Source: UBA4055 sp964648295
GTDB taxonomy: Bacteria; UBA4055
DNA length: 58,668 nucleotides
NCBI GenBank assembly: GCA_964648295.1
Contig: CAZYNH010000013.1
Span: 1 to 58,668 of the forward strand
Direction of reading: 5' to 3'
In this document: positions 33,990-43,226 of the stretch, one piece after another
How the letters are laid out: each line of letters begins with the position of its first letter
Position numbering within the stretch: the first letter of the stretch is position 1
Program-made: the position numbers and the translations under genes
The notes under the pieces: model-generated
Told to the model about the DNA's origin: nothing
The model's database searches: none
What the model saw: only the letters and a program-made list of their open reading frames with translations

Positions 33990-35806
33990 GAGCTGTTGAT
34001 TATAAGATAACTGAAGAAGTTCTTGATCTTATAAAGCATAGAGGACCCGACAGACAGGAAATTAAAAATTATATATCTGCCGGAAGAAATGTATGTTTCG
34101 GTCATACCAGGCTTTCAATAGTTGATCTTTCTGACGCCGGAAATCAGCCCATGACAAGTCAATGCGGAAATTACGAGATCATTTTTAACGGCGAGATTTA
34201 CAACCATCTTGACCTGCGAAAAAAGCTGAATAGAACAGAATATAAAGGTCATTCAGACACGGAGACAGTTCTTTACTTTCTCATCGAGAAAGGAATAGAT
34301 TCTGTAAGAGATTTCAATGGAATATTTGCTTTCGCTTTTATTAATAAAAAAGACGGGACACTTTACCTTGCCAGGGATAAATACGGAGTTAAGCCTGTTT
34401 ATCACTTTTGTGATGGAAACAGGATACTGTTCTCATCAGAAATAAGACCGATAAATAAGATCCTTAACAGCGAGCTTGATACAGTGTCGCTTAATCTGCT
34501 TCTAAACCTTCGGTACTGTCCTTCGCCATCTACACTTTTCAAAGACATTTTCAAGCTGAGGCCGGGTCATTACGCCGAGATGGATCTGAATAAAGAAATT
34601 CTTGAATTGAGCATTAAATCCTTTATCAGCACTGAAAGGAAACAGCTGGATATAAGCTACCCTGAGGCAGTTAAAGAATACGGTAAGCTTCTTGAAAGTG
34701 CAATTGAGAGACAATTGATGTCCGATGTAGAGGTAGGAATACTTCTAAGCGGGGGTATAGATTCAGCGATGGTCGCAGGAATTGCAGCGAAGAAGCTTGA
34801 TTATAAGCCCAAGGTGTTCACTGTCGGTTTCGGATCAGACTACAGGGTCAGTGAGATAAAAGCAGCAAGAGAGACGGCTGATCATTTCGGGCTTGAACAA
34901 TATGTGACAGAAATTGATTCTTCTGATTTTTTTGATGTATTTGAAAAATGTTCCAGAATAGTTGAGGAACCGCTGGCTACTACATCCTTTATACCTATGT
35001 ATTATCTTGCGGAGCTCGCGGCAAAGAGGGTCAAGGTGGTACTGACCGGACAGGGTGCCGATGAGCCTCTCGGCGGTTACGGAAGGTATCAGGGGGAGGT
35101 AATAAGGGATCTTTATCCGCAAGTTTTACTTAAACTGGCCGCTTCTGCGATCAGATTATCGGGAACTAAAAAAGAAAGACTTCTACGCGGAGCGAATTCA
35201 ATTAATATATCCGATGATATACAGAGGTTCGTAGAAACATACAGTATCTTCAATTCTGACGAGATCAGGCTCCTTACAGGCAGCGATACGATCCCGTCGC
35301 AGGAATATGTCAGATATTATTATGAACTTCTTAAATGCAAAGCAATTCCAAAGTCAGCTGAAAGAATGATGGCTTTGGATAAGTATATGGACCTTTCAGA
35401 TGATCTGCTTTTATACACCGACAAGATCACAATGAATTTTTCACTTGAATGCAGGGTGCCGATGCTCGATCTTGAGCTTGTTGATTTTCTTGCCGGCCTT
35501 CCGACTGATTACAAGGTTAAAAGAGGAAAAACTAAAATAATCCATAAAGAATATGCGAAACAATTTCTGCCGGCATCAATAATAAACAGGCCTAAATTCG
35601 GATTTCAGTCTCCGACAGACATCTGGTTTAGAGAAAGCAGCGGACGCATCAGAGAGATGCTGTTATCAGATGATAATAAGCTTTTGAATTATTTAAACAG
35701 AAGCGAAATCGAAAAGCTTCTTGTTTCGCATAATAAAGGCTTCAATAAAGAAAAGCAGATATTCTTACTGCTGGGATTGTATTACTGGATGAAATTTGAA
35801 GAATAA
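33974..35806 (+). CDS. asnB: Asparagine synthase-type glutamine amidotransferase
   Basis: A 610-residue AsnB-family protein. MCGILGAVDY exposes the nucleophile Cys2 after Met removal, followed by a class II amidotransferase domain (FNGEIYNHLDLR). The ATP-pyrophosphatase P-loop is in LLSGGIDSAMVAG near residue 259, and the LTGQGADEPLGGYGRY motif is intact. In polysaccharide loci such proteins often amidate uronic acids to uronamides rather than making asparagine. The UDP-HexNAc dehydrogenase at 25317 makes this plausible here. It overlaps the flippase by 16 nt and ends the first block of the plus-strand locus. Confidence 0.92.
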   Translation: MCGILGAVDYKITEEVLDLIKHRGPDRQEIKNYISAGRNVCFGHTRLSIVDLSDAGNQPMTSQCGNYEIIFNGEIYNHLDLRKKLNRTEYKGHSDTETVLYFLIEKGIDSVRDFNGIFAFAFINKKDGTLYLARDKYGVKPVYHFCDGNRILFSSEIRPINKILNSELDTVSLNLLLNLRYCPSPSTLFKDIFKLRPGHYAEMDLNKEILELSIKSFISTERKQLDISYPEAVKEYGKLLESAIERQLMSDVEVGILLSGGIDSAMVAGIAAKKLDYKPKVFTVGFGSDYRVSEIKAARETADHFGLEQYVTEIDSSDFFDVFEKCSRIVEEPLATTSFIPMYYLAELAAKRVKVVLTGQGADEPLGGYGRYQGEVIRDLYPQVLLKLAASAIRLSGTKKERLLRGANSINISDDIQRFVETYSIFNSDEIRLLTGSDTIPSQEYVRYYYELLKCKAIPKSAERMMALDKYMDLSDDLLLYTDKITMNFSLECRVPMLDLELVDFLAGLPTDYKVKRGKTKIIHKEYAKQFLPASIINRPKFGFQSPTDIWFRESSGRIREMLLSDDNKLLNYLNRSEIEKLLVSHNKGFNKEKQIFLLLGLYYWMKFEE

Positions 35807-35817
35807 TTTATAAGTTC

Positions 35818-35846
35818 TTTACAACAAATAAATTTATTACTATATT
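35818..35846 (+). promoter_or_regulatory. Sigma70-like promoter
   Basis: TTTACA (35818-35823), a 17-nt spacer, TATATT (35841-35846). It lies 31 nt before ATG 35878, with GGAG at 35865, and argues against an upstream start at 35845 inside the -10 box. Confidence 0.65.
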
Positions 35847-35877
35847 GGACAGGAAAATAAAATCGGAGATTTATTTA

Positions 35878-38754
35878 ATGATGCGATTTCAGATAGTTTT
35901 TCTAATGTCAGTTTTATTTCTGCTGAATAGTATTAATTCAAAACCTGTAAAATTTGAATTTAACAATATTACCGTTATCCGTAACGGTGACAGTCTGCTC
36001 GTAAGAACAAGTTTCGATGAGACAAGAGATCTTGTGCAATATTTGGATGTCTTTGGAACGGCGGTAATTGGCGACAATAAACCAATGAATTTTAAAGCGA
36101 CTTATCTGATACCTAAGACAAATCCTAACATATTGACCGGTATCTTCAGCGGAGGTGTGATTATCCACAATACTTCAGATGACGCCGCCCCGTACTATTT
36201 TAACGGGAACAGAAGCGGGGGAAATCTGGGTTTTGGAGATCTTAGAGTCGTCACTTCAAATAGTCATGGAAAAACAGTACATGATGTCGGTTCAGAATGG
36301 ATAGATCAGGCTGGTGTAAAATGGTATATCTTAAGGATCGTGAATACATCTGCACTATGGATGCTTTCTGAAAATATAGGAAGTGGGGATATATGGGATT
36401 TTAAGACTGTAATCACAGGTAATCTCACTCATTCAAGAAATGCTGTTCACACGAGTGAGATAATAATAAACAGCTACGCTGCAGGCCAACTGGAACCTTC
36501 TGTAAGTAACCAAACTAAAACCGCTTTATTGAACGGTTCTGCAGAAATATTGGTTGACGGTGTTTATTATTGCGACAGTCTTACCGTAAAAGAATCATTC
36601 TGGGTACCCGACCTCTCTGCTTCGCTTGATAGCGTAAAAACTAAGTCAGGTAGTTCATATCAGCCGCCTTTGAATTTAGGAGTATGCCATGTTGAAACTG
36701 AAGTAAAATATGATTTTGACAAATATGGCGGGTGCAGTATTGAAAGCCACATGATATCCAAGAAGCCTTTGGCTGCACCGTTTTGGGGAAACATTCAGTC
36801 ACAGGCCCTTGTTAAGGGCAATTATGATTCGATCTATGTTTATATGCCTAATGTCAAGCCGGTAAGTGACGGAAGCAGAACATGGGATCTTAACAATCTT
36901 ACGGATTTTAGCGTATCGCCGGTAGTAAATCTGAGTTATTATAAGACTGATTGGGAGAATTCAAAGATACCGCCTTATAGAATGGTTCAGTACATAGGCA
37001 ATGATCGTAAAAATCTTGATGTGGGTTTTTCTCATGGTTATTCTCAAACATACGGGAATACTGTACCTAAATACAGAAAAGACGATGTAACTATTGCCTG
37101 GACTTTGTCTACTTTAAAAAAATCTTTTCCATACAGTTTGTTCACATCCACAATTGTCCCTGAGGGGTTTGAACAAAGAGTAATATCGTTCAGATGTTAT
37201 TTTAAACCCAAAAGATTTTCAGATAATGCCAAGAGTGTTTATTGGTACAAAGAAAAAGGCTATAATACGTTTATGGTTGATTACCAGGGACCAGCTATAA
37301 ATGATACGATAAGAATCCCTGACGAGTTTGGCGTTAAAGGGCTCAGCGTGGTTGATAAAAGTAACTCGTTGATAATTGCAAGTGGGGATTCAATTGTTAA
37401 CAATCAGATCGTTATAGCTTCTGAAGAAGAACGGTCTTATGCAGTATTACGTCTGTTCGATTTTATTCCGGATAATACTGCAGCAGCAGAGTCACTGTAT
37501 ATACGCTTGCCGGAATATATTTACACTACTACTACAAGCAAGTATGCTGTTTATTACAACAATGTTATACTTACAAAAAATCCCGAGGATTATTCTTTTA
37601 TGGTTGATTGTCCTGTCGGATATCAGGAAGGTAACAAGTATAATCTCGATTCTCTGAATGAAGGAATTTACGATTTCAGACTGGAAGTTAGAGACCTTTT
37701 CGGAAATATCCTTGAATCCGGCGAGTCAAAGATAATTGTGACTGAAAGCAGTATAAATTACAATGACACTTTAAGACTTCTTTTTGTTGGTGACAGTAAA
37801 ACCTATTCAGGCAGATACCAGAGAGAAATGCAATTGATGTTTGACAGAGATGGAGGACCACCCATAAAGCTATTGGGTACACAATACAATGTTAATTACC
37901 CTGAGTATGGTGTTGACAACAATATATATCATGAGGGTATTCCGGGATTTACATGGCTTAAATTTGCGGGTACTAACGAAAGCTCGTTTGTGTTCGAAGA
38001 AGGAAATTACTGGGAAGTATATCCTGACTGCAAAAGGTATTTCAGTGAATTATTAGCCGGAGAGAAACCTGATTTTGTAATATTTTTAATCGGGCTTTGT
38101 GACATATTTCCTTGCTCAGTTCTTAATATTGAAGATCTTGATGAAGTAGATAAAATAATTGATGATGTTGTTTCTCAAAAAAACATGGGTAAATTGATCG
38201 ATTCGATGGAAGTAGCATTACCTGAAGCTAGATTTGGGGTTTCGTTGATTCCTCCTGCGAATGTTAGAGAGTGGGCATGGTACTACTGCTGGGGCGACAG
38301 CGCAAAAGCCTGGCATTTTAGGTTCGGTCAACACAGACTGGTTCAGAGATATATTGACCATTATAAAATTCTTAACAAACCCCGTTTTTCCATGATGCCG
38401 CTCTATCTCAATTTTGACAGTTTCCTTGGCTATGATAATAATGAATGCATCCATCCTAATTCTTATGGCGTCAAACAGGAATCTGAAACAATATACGCAT
38501 GGATCAAATATCAGATATCACAGTGGATGACGGAGCCGAAGAATTTAAGTATTGTTCATAACGGATACTCAGTGAATCTTACATGGGATTCTTCCGCAGG
38601 GGCTGTAATATATCATGTTTACCGGTCAACATACCCGTTTGAAGGATTTGTGAAAATAGGTAGCACGAATGGAACAAGTTTCAGCGATCCAAATATTTCA
38701 GGATCGAACAGGTATTTTTATAAGATAACTGCAGAGAATTCTTTGAAGAAGTAG
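35878..38754 (+). CDS. Large secreted SGNH-hydrolase-like protein with C-terminal Fn3
   Basis: A 958-residue protein starting at ATG 35878 (GGAG 9 nt upstream), with a signal peptide (MMRFQIVFLMSVLFLLNSIN). The first 580 residues are beta-rich and match no family I recognise. Residues about 635-880 form an SGNH/GDSL hydrolase: LLFVGDSKTYSG (block I with the Ser), IFLIGLCDIFP where GxND is expected, and ECIHPNSYG (His). A C-terminal Fn3 domain follows (NLTWDSSAGAVIYHVYRSTY). It could be an outer-surface esterase acting on acetylated glycan. Block III has Cys instead of Asn, so activity is uncertain. It starts a new transcription unit. Confidence 0.75.
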   Translation: MMRFQIVFLMSVLFLLNSINSKPVKFEFNNITVIRNGDSLLVRTSFDETRDLVQYLDVFGTAVIGDNKPMNFKATYLIPKTNPNILTGIFSGGVIIHNTSDDAAPYYFNGNRSGGNLGFGDLRVVTSNSHGKTVHDVGSEWIDQAGVKWYILRIVNTSALWMLSENIGSGDIWDFKTVITGNLTHSRNAVHTSEIIINSYAAGQLEPSVSNQTKTALLNGSAEILVDGVYYCDSLTVKESFWVPDLSASLDSVKTKSGSSYQPPLNLGVCHVETEVKYDFDKYGGCSIESHMISKKPLAAPFWGNIQSQALVKGNYDSIYVYMPNVKPVSDGSRTWDLNNLTDFSVSPVVNLSYYKTDWENSKIPPYRMVQYIGNDRKNLDVGFSHGYSQTYGNTVPKYRKDDVTIAWTLSTLKKSFPYSLFTSTIVPEGFEQRVISFRCYFKPKRFSDNAKSVYWYKEKGYNTFMVDYQGPAINDTIRIPDEFGVKGLSVVDKSNSLIIASGDSIVNNQIVIASEEERSYAVLRLFDFIPDNTAAAESLYIRLPEYIYTTTTSKYAVYYNNVILTKNPEDYSFMVDCPVGYQEGNKYNLDSLNEGIYDFRLEVRDLFGNILESGESKIIVTESSINYNDTLRLLFVGDSKTYSGRYQREMQLMFDRDGGPPIKLLGTQYNVNYPEYGVDNNIYHEGIPGFTWLKFAGTNESSFVFEEGNYWEVYPDCKRYFSELLAGEKPDFVIFLIGLCDIFPCSVLNIEDLDEVDKIIDDVVSQKNMGKLIDSMEVALPEARFGVSLIPPANVREWAWYYCWGDSAKAWHFRFGQHRLVQRYIDHYKILNKPRFSMMPLYLNFDSFLGYDNNECIHPNSYGVKQESETIYAWIKYQISQWMTEPKNLSIVHNGYSVNLTWDSSAGAVIYHVYRSTYPFEGFVKIGSTNGTSFSDPNISGSNRYFYKITAENSLKK

Positions 38755-38776
38755 TAAAATTAATCGGGAGATTAAA

Positions 38777-39907
38777 ATGAGAAACCAAATATTTTTAAAT
38801 TCAGTTATGCTTTTTGTAATAATTATCTTCGCACAGGCAAATAAGGAGGCAATAATAACTCCTCCGGTAAACTTAAATGTTGAAACCGGAACGGATTCGT
38901 TATTATTGAGTTGGGAGGGTGTTCCGGGGGCAGTCCGGTACAATATATACAGAAAAGATTTCCCAGAAAGTCAACCCGTATTGTTAAACAGCTCATGTTC
39001 AACAAATTTTAGATGTGACCTTTCAGAGAGCAGATCTTTTTTTGAAGTAACTGCAGAAAATAATATGATTTATGTACAGGGAGATACTTTTATAATGGGT
39101 GACCGTTTTAACGAAGGTGATAGCGATGAATATCCCCTGCATGAGGTTACGGTCAGCGATTTCTACATGGACAAATTTGAAATAACCAACGGCCAGTTCT
39201 GCGATATGCTGAATTATGCAAAAGGTTTGGGATTATTGAATGCCACGAACTTAACGGTGAGCAACAAGTATGGAGATTCAAGGGAATTGATAGAACTCGC
39301 GGATATTCATTGTCCCATAAGGTATAATTTTGTATATTTTTATATAAGAGACGAAGCGACAAGAAACCATCCGGTTGTAGAGGTTACATGGTATGGTTCA
39401 GCTTTTTATTGTAACATGATTTCCCGGCAGGAAAATTTGAGAGAATCATACGATGTGACAGATTGGAGTTGTGATTTTACCGCAAATGGTTATAGATTGG
39501 CGACTGAAGCCGAATGGGAATTTGCAGCAAGAGGCGGAATTCACTGGAGGGATAATTACCGTTACAGCGGAAGCGACGACATTGATTTAGTAGCGTGGTA
39601 TCATGATAATTCTGACTCATCTTGCCACGATATTGGAACAAAAGTGCCTAATCAGCTCGGAATATATGACATGTCGGGTAACGCTTTCGAATGGTGTCAT
39701 GACTGGTACGAAAAATTTTATTATGTTACTTGTTATAATTCAGGAACTGTGCAGGATCCAAGGGGACCGGAAACAGGAACCCAGCGAGTTATGCGTTGCG
39801 GCGGATGGGACTGGTACCCGGTAAACAGCCGTATTGCCAACAGATTTCCTCTTGATCCAATATTAAGCCATAAAAGTTATGGATTCAGAATGGTTAGGGT
39901 TCCTTAG
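38777..39907 (+). CDS. Secreted Fn3 plus SUMF1 (FGE-sulfatase fold) protein
   Basis: A 376-residue secreted protein: signal peptide, one Fn3 domain (LLLSWEGVPGAVRYNIYRKD), then a SUMF1 domain from about residue 97. SUMF1 signatures are FIMGDRFNEGDSDEYPLHEV, NHPVVEVTWYGSAFYCN, YRLATEAEWEFAARGG and YDMSGNAFEWCHDWY. True formylglycine-generating enzymes have two catalytic Cys shortly after the GG of the last block. Here the block reads MRCGGWDWYPVNSRIANR with no such pair, so sulfatase activation is unlikely. The fold may instead bind ligand or act in another chemistry. It lies 22 nt after the SGNH-Fn3 gene, and the two share related Fn3 domains. Confidence 0.82.
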   Translation: MRNQIFLNSVMLFVIIIFAQANKEAIITPPVNLNVETGTDSLLLSWEGVPGAVRYNIYRKDFPESQPVLLNSSCSTNFRCDLSESRSFFEVTAENNMIYVQGDTFIMGDRFNEGDSDEYPLHEVTVSDFYMDKFEITNGQFCDMLNYAKGLGLLNATNLTVSNKYGDSRELIELADIHCPIRYNFVYFYIRDEATRNHPVVEVTWYGSAFYCNMISRQENLRESYDVTDWSCDFTANGYRLATEAEWEFAARGGIHWRDNYRYSGSDDIDLVAWYHDNSDSSCHDIGTKVPNQLGIYDMSGNAFEWCHDWYEKFYYVTCYNSGTVQDPRGPETGTQRVMRCGGWDWYPVNSRIANRFPLDPILSHKSYGFRMVRVP

Positions 39908-39937
39908 AGAATAAAATCTATTTAATGATAAACCGAT

Positions 39938-40639
39938 ATGAGACCGCTACTAATAATATCAAATATATTTTTGGCTCTTATAATTGCGTTATTGTTCTTT
40001 AAAGGCAATTTTCCTGAGAAGATCGCGTATAATTTAAGATCCGGTGAAGACTATGATTACCGGCAGAATTACCTGTACAATGTAAGGGTGGGTCAGCATA
40101 TGAGTTATGAAGGTCAAGCAGATATAGTTATGCTGGGAGATTCCATGACCGAATTCGCTGAGTGGAACGAACTCTTAGGCAGAAATGATGTTGTTAACAG
40201 AGGAATAAGCGGAGACATTACTGAAGGTATGCTTAACAGATTAGAGACTGTTATGACTGTAAAACCGCAGATGTGTTTGGTTATGGGCGGCATAAATGAT
40301 ATCATCAGAGGCGTTCCGTATGACCGGGTAAAAGGAAATATAATCTCGATCGCAGACATATTAAAGCAGAATAATATTAAACCTGTTATACAGTCAGTCA
40401 TTTATACTGGCAGGAACTATGAAGACAAAGGCAGGATCAATGTTATGGTCAGCAGGCTGAATTTGGACATTGAGGAATTCGCGGAGAAGAACAATATTGA
40501 ATATATAGATCTGAATAAAAGTTTATGCCCGGAAGGATTTCTTAAAGATGCATATACCTACGACGGGCTTCATCTTAACGCTCAGGGGTATAAGATATGG
40601 TCTTTGTTATTAAAAGAATATCTTGCCCCGGTTTTTTAA
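39938..40639 (+). CDS. SGNH/GDSL hydrolase, membrane-anchored or exported
   Basis: A 233-residue protein with one N-terminal hydrophobic helix (LLIISNIFLALIIALLFF), then a compact SGNH domain. All blocks are present: VMLGDSMTEFAEW (about 65-77), NRGISGD, MGGINDIIRG and DGLHLNAQGYKIW near the C-terminus. It is probably a periplasmic esterase or acyl-group transferase. It lies between the secreted SUMF1-like gene and the MBOAT gene. In this setting it may deacetylate or relay acetyl groups on polysaccharide. No strong ribosome site is seen; ATG 39938 gives the natural domain boundary. Confidence 0.88.
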   Translation: MRPLLIISNIFLALIIALLFFKGNFPEKIAYNLRSGEDYDYRQNYLYNVRVGQHMSYEGQADIVMLGDSMTEFAEWNELLGRNDVVNRGISGDITEGMLNRLETVMTVKPQMCLVMGGINDIIRGVPYDRVKGNIISIADILKQNNIKPVIQSVIYTGRNYEDKGRINVMVSRLNLDIEEFAEKNNIEYIDLNKSLCPEGFLKDAYTYDGLHLNAQGYKIWSLLLKEYLAPVF

Positions 40640-40656
40640 CAGGAACAATTCGGTTC

Positions 40657-40685
40657 TTGATAATTATAAGATAAAGTTTTATCTT
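40657..40685 (+). promoter_or_regulatory. Sigma70-like promoter overlapping an AT-rich hairpin
   Basis: TTGATA (40657-40662), a 17-nt spacer, TATCTT (40680-40685), 25 nt before the MBOAT start. The sequence AAGATAAA-GT-TTTATCTT (40669-40686) is a perfect inverted repeat covering the -10, so it could be an operator or a weak terminator for the gene upstream. Confidence 0.4.
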
Positions 40686-40709
40686 TTCTCGAAATTTTGA
40701 CGGGGTTTT

Positions 40710-42161
40710 ATGCTTTTTCAGTCATCAGGTTTTCTAGTTTTCTTCACAGTGTTCTTTTTTATTTACTGGTCTCTCTCGTTTAGAGTAAAGGCACGGAATT
40801 TCCTGCTGCTCGCCGCAAGTTTATGTCTTTATTCTTTATGGGATATTAGGTTCACCGCTCTTCTTACCGGGATAATTCTGCTGAATTTTATTGCAGGGAG
40901 AAAGGTGGATAAAGATACTTTTAATGGCCGTTCTGTATTTTGGACCGCGCTTATATTAAATATCGTTCCGCTGGTGCTGTTCAAGTATTATAATTTCTTC
41001 ACAAGCAATCTGAATGTTCTGTTTTCCTTTTTCGGGTTGAGCCTGAACATGTCAACGATCGGCTTTCTTCTGCCTGTGGGAATAAGTTTTTACACATTTC
41101 TTTCGCTCAGCTATCTGATAGATGTTTACCGAAAGCAGATAGAACCCGAAAGGGATCTGGTGAACTATGCACTCTCAATAAGCTATTTTCCGATAATAAT
41201 GTCTGGACCGATCCACAGACCGAGGATATTTCTGGATCAGATAAAAAAAGAAATAAGGTTCGGATATGATCTGGCAGCGGAAGGCTGCAGGCAGATACTT
41301 ACCGGGCTGTTCTATAAAGTTGTTATAGCGGATAATATCGCGAAACAGGCCGACATGATATTTAGGGATCAGGATAAGTTCAGCGGTCCCGTCCTTCTTC
41401 TCGGCAGCATATATTTTACTTTCCAGCTGTATTTTGATTTCAACGGTTATTCTGAAATGGCGATCGGCATATCCAAGCTTCTCGGGATCAGGTTAAACAG
41501 GAATTTCAAGTTTCCGTACCTTTCCCGGACTATATCTGATTTCTGGAAGAGATGGCACATTTCGCTGACCGAGTGGTTCAGGGATTATGTGTTCCTGCCT
41601 GTCAGTTACATTTTTTCAAGAAAAGTAAAACCGGGTTCTTTTTGGGATAAGGATATAATTATATACTGCTGCGGTATTATCGTAACATGGACACTGACAG
41701 GACTCTGGCACGGGGCGGGGTGGAATTACATAATTTGGGGAATGATACACGGCTCTCTTCTAATATTGAACAGAGCTTTTTCCAAAACAAAAAAGAAAAT
41801 AATAAAAAAAGCCGGACTGAAGAAGAATAGCCTTGTAGTAATTATTTATGAAAGCATACTCACTTTCACATTTGTGAATCTTGCATGGATATTCTTCAGG
41901 TCCGAAACAGCAGGTAAAGCGCTCGGAATTATTAAAAGGCTTCCGGAGTTTTCGGGACAGGGTCTGCACGAACTCAGCATGCGGCCGTTATATATGACCG
42001 TTCTTATTCTAATTTTTGAATACATTCAACGGAACAGGGAATTTCTATTTGATATTTCGGAAAGAAAAGTTCTGCTGAGATGGTTAGTATATTTTTTCGC
42101 GGCGGTCCTTGTCATCTATTATTCAGGGAATGATTCGTCATTCATTTACATGGGGTTCTGA
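40710..42161 (+). CDS. MBOAT O-acyltransferase (AlgI/DltB-like)
   Basis: A 483-residue polytopic membrane acyltransferase that moves acyl groups from the cytoplasm toward a periplasmic acceptor. AlgI hallmarks are FLLPVGISFYTFLSLSYLID, FWKRWHISLTEWFRDYVFLP and the catalytic-His block LTGLWHGAGWNYIIWGMIHG. A GGGG ribosome site precedes the ATG. It overlaps the next SGNH-like gene by one base. MBOAT plus SGNH partners (as in AlgI/AlgJ/AlgX, DltB/DltD, PatA/PatB) is a known arrangement for O-acetylation of extracellular polysaccharide or peptidoglycan. The target here is probably one of the local polymers. Confidence 0.95.
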   Translation: MLFQSSGFLVFFTVFFFIYWSLSFRVKARNFLLLAASLCLYSLWDIRFTALLTGIILLNFIAGRKVDKDTFNGRSVFWTALILNIVPLVLFKYYNFFTSNLNVLFSFFGLSLNMSTIGFLLPVGISFYTFLSLSYLIDVYRKQIEPERDLVNYALSISYFPIIMSGPIHRPRIFLDQIKKEIRFGYDLAAEGCRQILTGLFYKVVIADNIAKQADMIFRDQDKFSGPVLLLGSIYFTFQLYFDFNGYSEMAIGISKLLGIRLNRNFKFPYLSRTISDFWKRWHISLTEWFRDYVFLPVSYIFSRKVKPGSFWDKDIIIYCCGIIVTWTLTGLWHGAGWNYIIWGMIHGSLLILNRAFSKTKKKIIKKAGLKKNSLVVIIYESILTFTFVNLAWIFFRSETAGKALGIIKRLPEFSGQGLHELSMRPLYMTVLILIFEYIQRNREFLFDISERKVLLRWLVYFFAAVLVIYYSGNDSSFIYMGF

Positions 42162-43105
42162 TGTTAAAATTTTTAAAAAATGTAATTCTGTTCTCTGCAG
42201 TTCTGACGCTGATACTGTCAGGAATGATTTATTGTTTTTATAAACTCGGGGGCAATGACCTGCCCGCGCCCAAATATTCAAACAGCATATCTTTTAACGA
42301 AAAGATAGATTTTATAAGAGATAAAGACCTGACTAAGATCGAATATATAGCTGTAGGATCATCAATGACTCTCAACAATGTCGATTCCGAGACAATGGTG
42401 AAGTATTTAGGGGACAATTATCTTAATCTTGGGTCGTGGGGATTTAAGATAAACCATAGTAAAGAAATGATTCAACATCTGATTCAGTTCTTACCAAATT
42501 TAAAAGCAGTCATACTATCAACAAATTTGATGGATTTTTCAGACATTAAACTGATGGAGATAAATATTAATTATCAAAAAGTTATAAAATCAATCAGGTT
42601 CCTGCCCGGATTTTTGTCGTATTCAGTTGACCCTGATATCAGATATTTGTACGAGAACTCGATAACAAATCCCGGGCGGATGTCGGGCAGGAAATCATAC
42701 CAGTCTCTTGAGTTCGATTTTAACGGCGGAGTAATTTTAGACCTTATGCCTGAGATGATAAGTAAAGAGAGATGGTCTAAAGACCTGAGCGGATACGAAG
42801 TGTCGCAATTTGAAATGGATAATGTAAAACATTTAAATGATATCCTAAATGAATATGGAATCGGGTTGTATGTAGTGATCACTCCGGTCCGCTCAGGTTC
42901 AATGAGCAGTCAGGATCATGATAAGTATAAAGAAAAAATAAAAGCCCTTATAAAATTCATGGAAGTGACAGATATAGGTTGTATAGATTGTAACGACATG
43001 ACCGAACTCAACGACAGTTTATATGTCGATTATGCCCATCTAAACAAAAGAGGAGCCGAAAAATTTACGAAGTATTTCATCATGAATTTATTAAAAGTAA
43101 AGTAG
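42161..43105 (+). CDS. SGNH-like partner of MBOAT (DltD/AlgJ-like)
   Basis: A 314-residue protein with an N-terminal TM helix (VILFSAVLTLILSGMIYCFY) and a divergent SGNH domain. YIAVGSSMTLNNVDSE holds the candidate catalytic Ser, and DYAHLNKRGAEKFTKYF the Asp-x-x-His pair. The overall layout resembles DltD and other MBOAT-partner proteins that finish acyl transfer in the periplasm. It overlaps the MBOAT gene by one base (TGATG), so the pair is translationally coupled. The acceptor is not determinable from sequence. Confidence 0.82.
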   Translation: MLKFLKNVILFSAVLTLILSGMIYCFYKLGGNDLPAPKYSNSISFNEKIDFIRDKDLTKIEYIAVGSSMTLNNVDSETMVKYLGDNYLNLGSWGFKINHSKEMIQHLIQFLPNLKAVILSTNLMDFSDIKLMEININYQKVIKSIRFLPGFLSYSVDPDIRYLYENSITNPGRMSGRKSYQSLEFDFNGGVILDLMPEMISKERWSKDLSGYEVSQFEMDNVKHLNDILNEYGIGLYVVITPVRSGSMSSQDHDKYKEKIKALIKFMEVTDIGCIDCNDMTELNDSLYVDYAHLNKRGAEKFTKYFIMNLLKVK

Positions 43106-43155
43106 ATTGATTCTAAGCCTGCGTTAATTGAAATAAAGTTGATTAAAACCTTATC

Positions 43156-43184
43156 TTGACTTTGAAGTATAAAGAAATTATATT
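43156..43184 (+). promoter_or_regulatory. Sigma70-like promoter
   Basis: TTGACT (43156-43161), a 17-nt spacer, TATATT (43179-43184), 42 nt before ATG 43227 with GGGGAG at 43214. It starts the GDP-mannose 3,5-epimerase transcription unit. Confidence 0.75.
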
Positions 43185-43226
43185 CTAAGCTTTGAAATAA
43201 AACGAATTTAAACGGGGAGCATAATA

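Noticed and set aside
35845..35877. Longer start of the SGNH-Fn3 gene at 35845
   Set aside because: It falls within the -10 box of a TTTACA-17-TATATT promoter; ATG 35878 has GGAG at good spacing and begins the signal peptide.
38777..39907. Functional formylglycine-generating enzyme
   Set aside because: The catalytic Cys pair is missing and no sulfatase gene is present.
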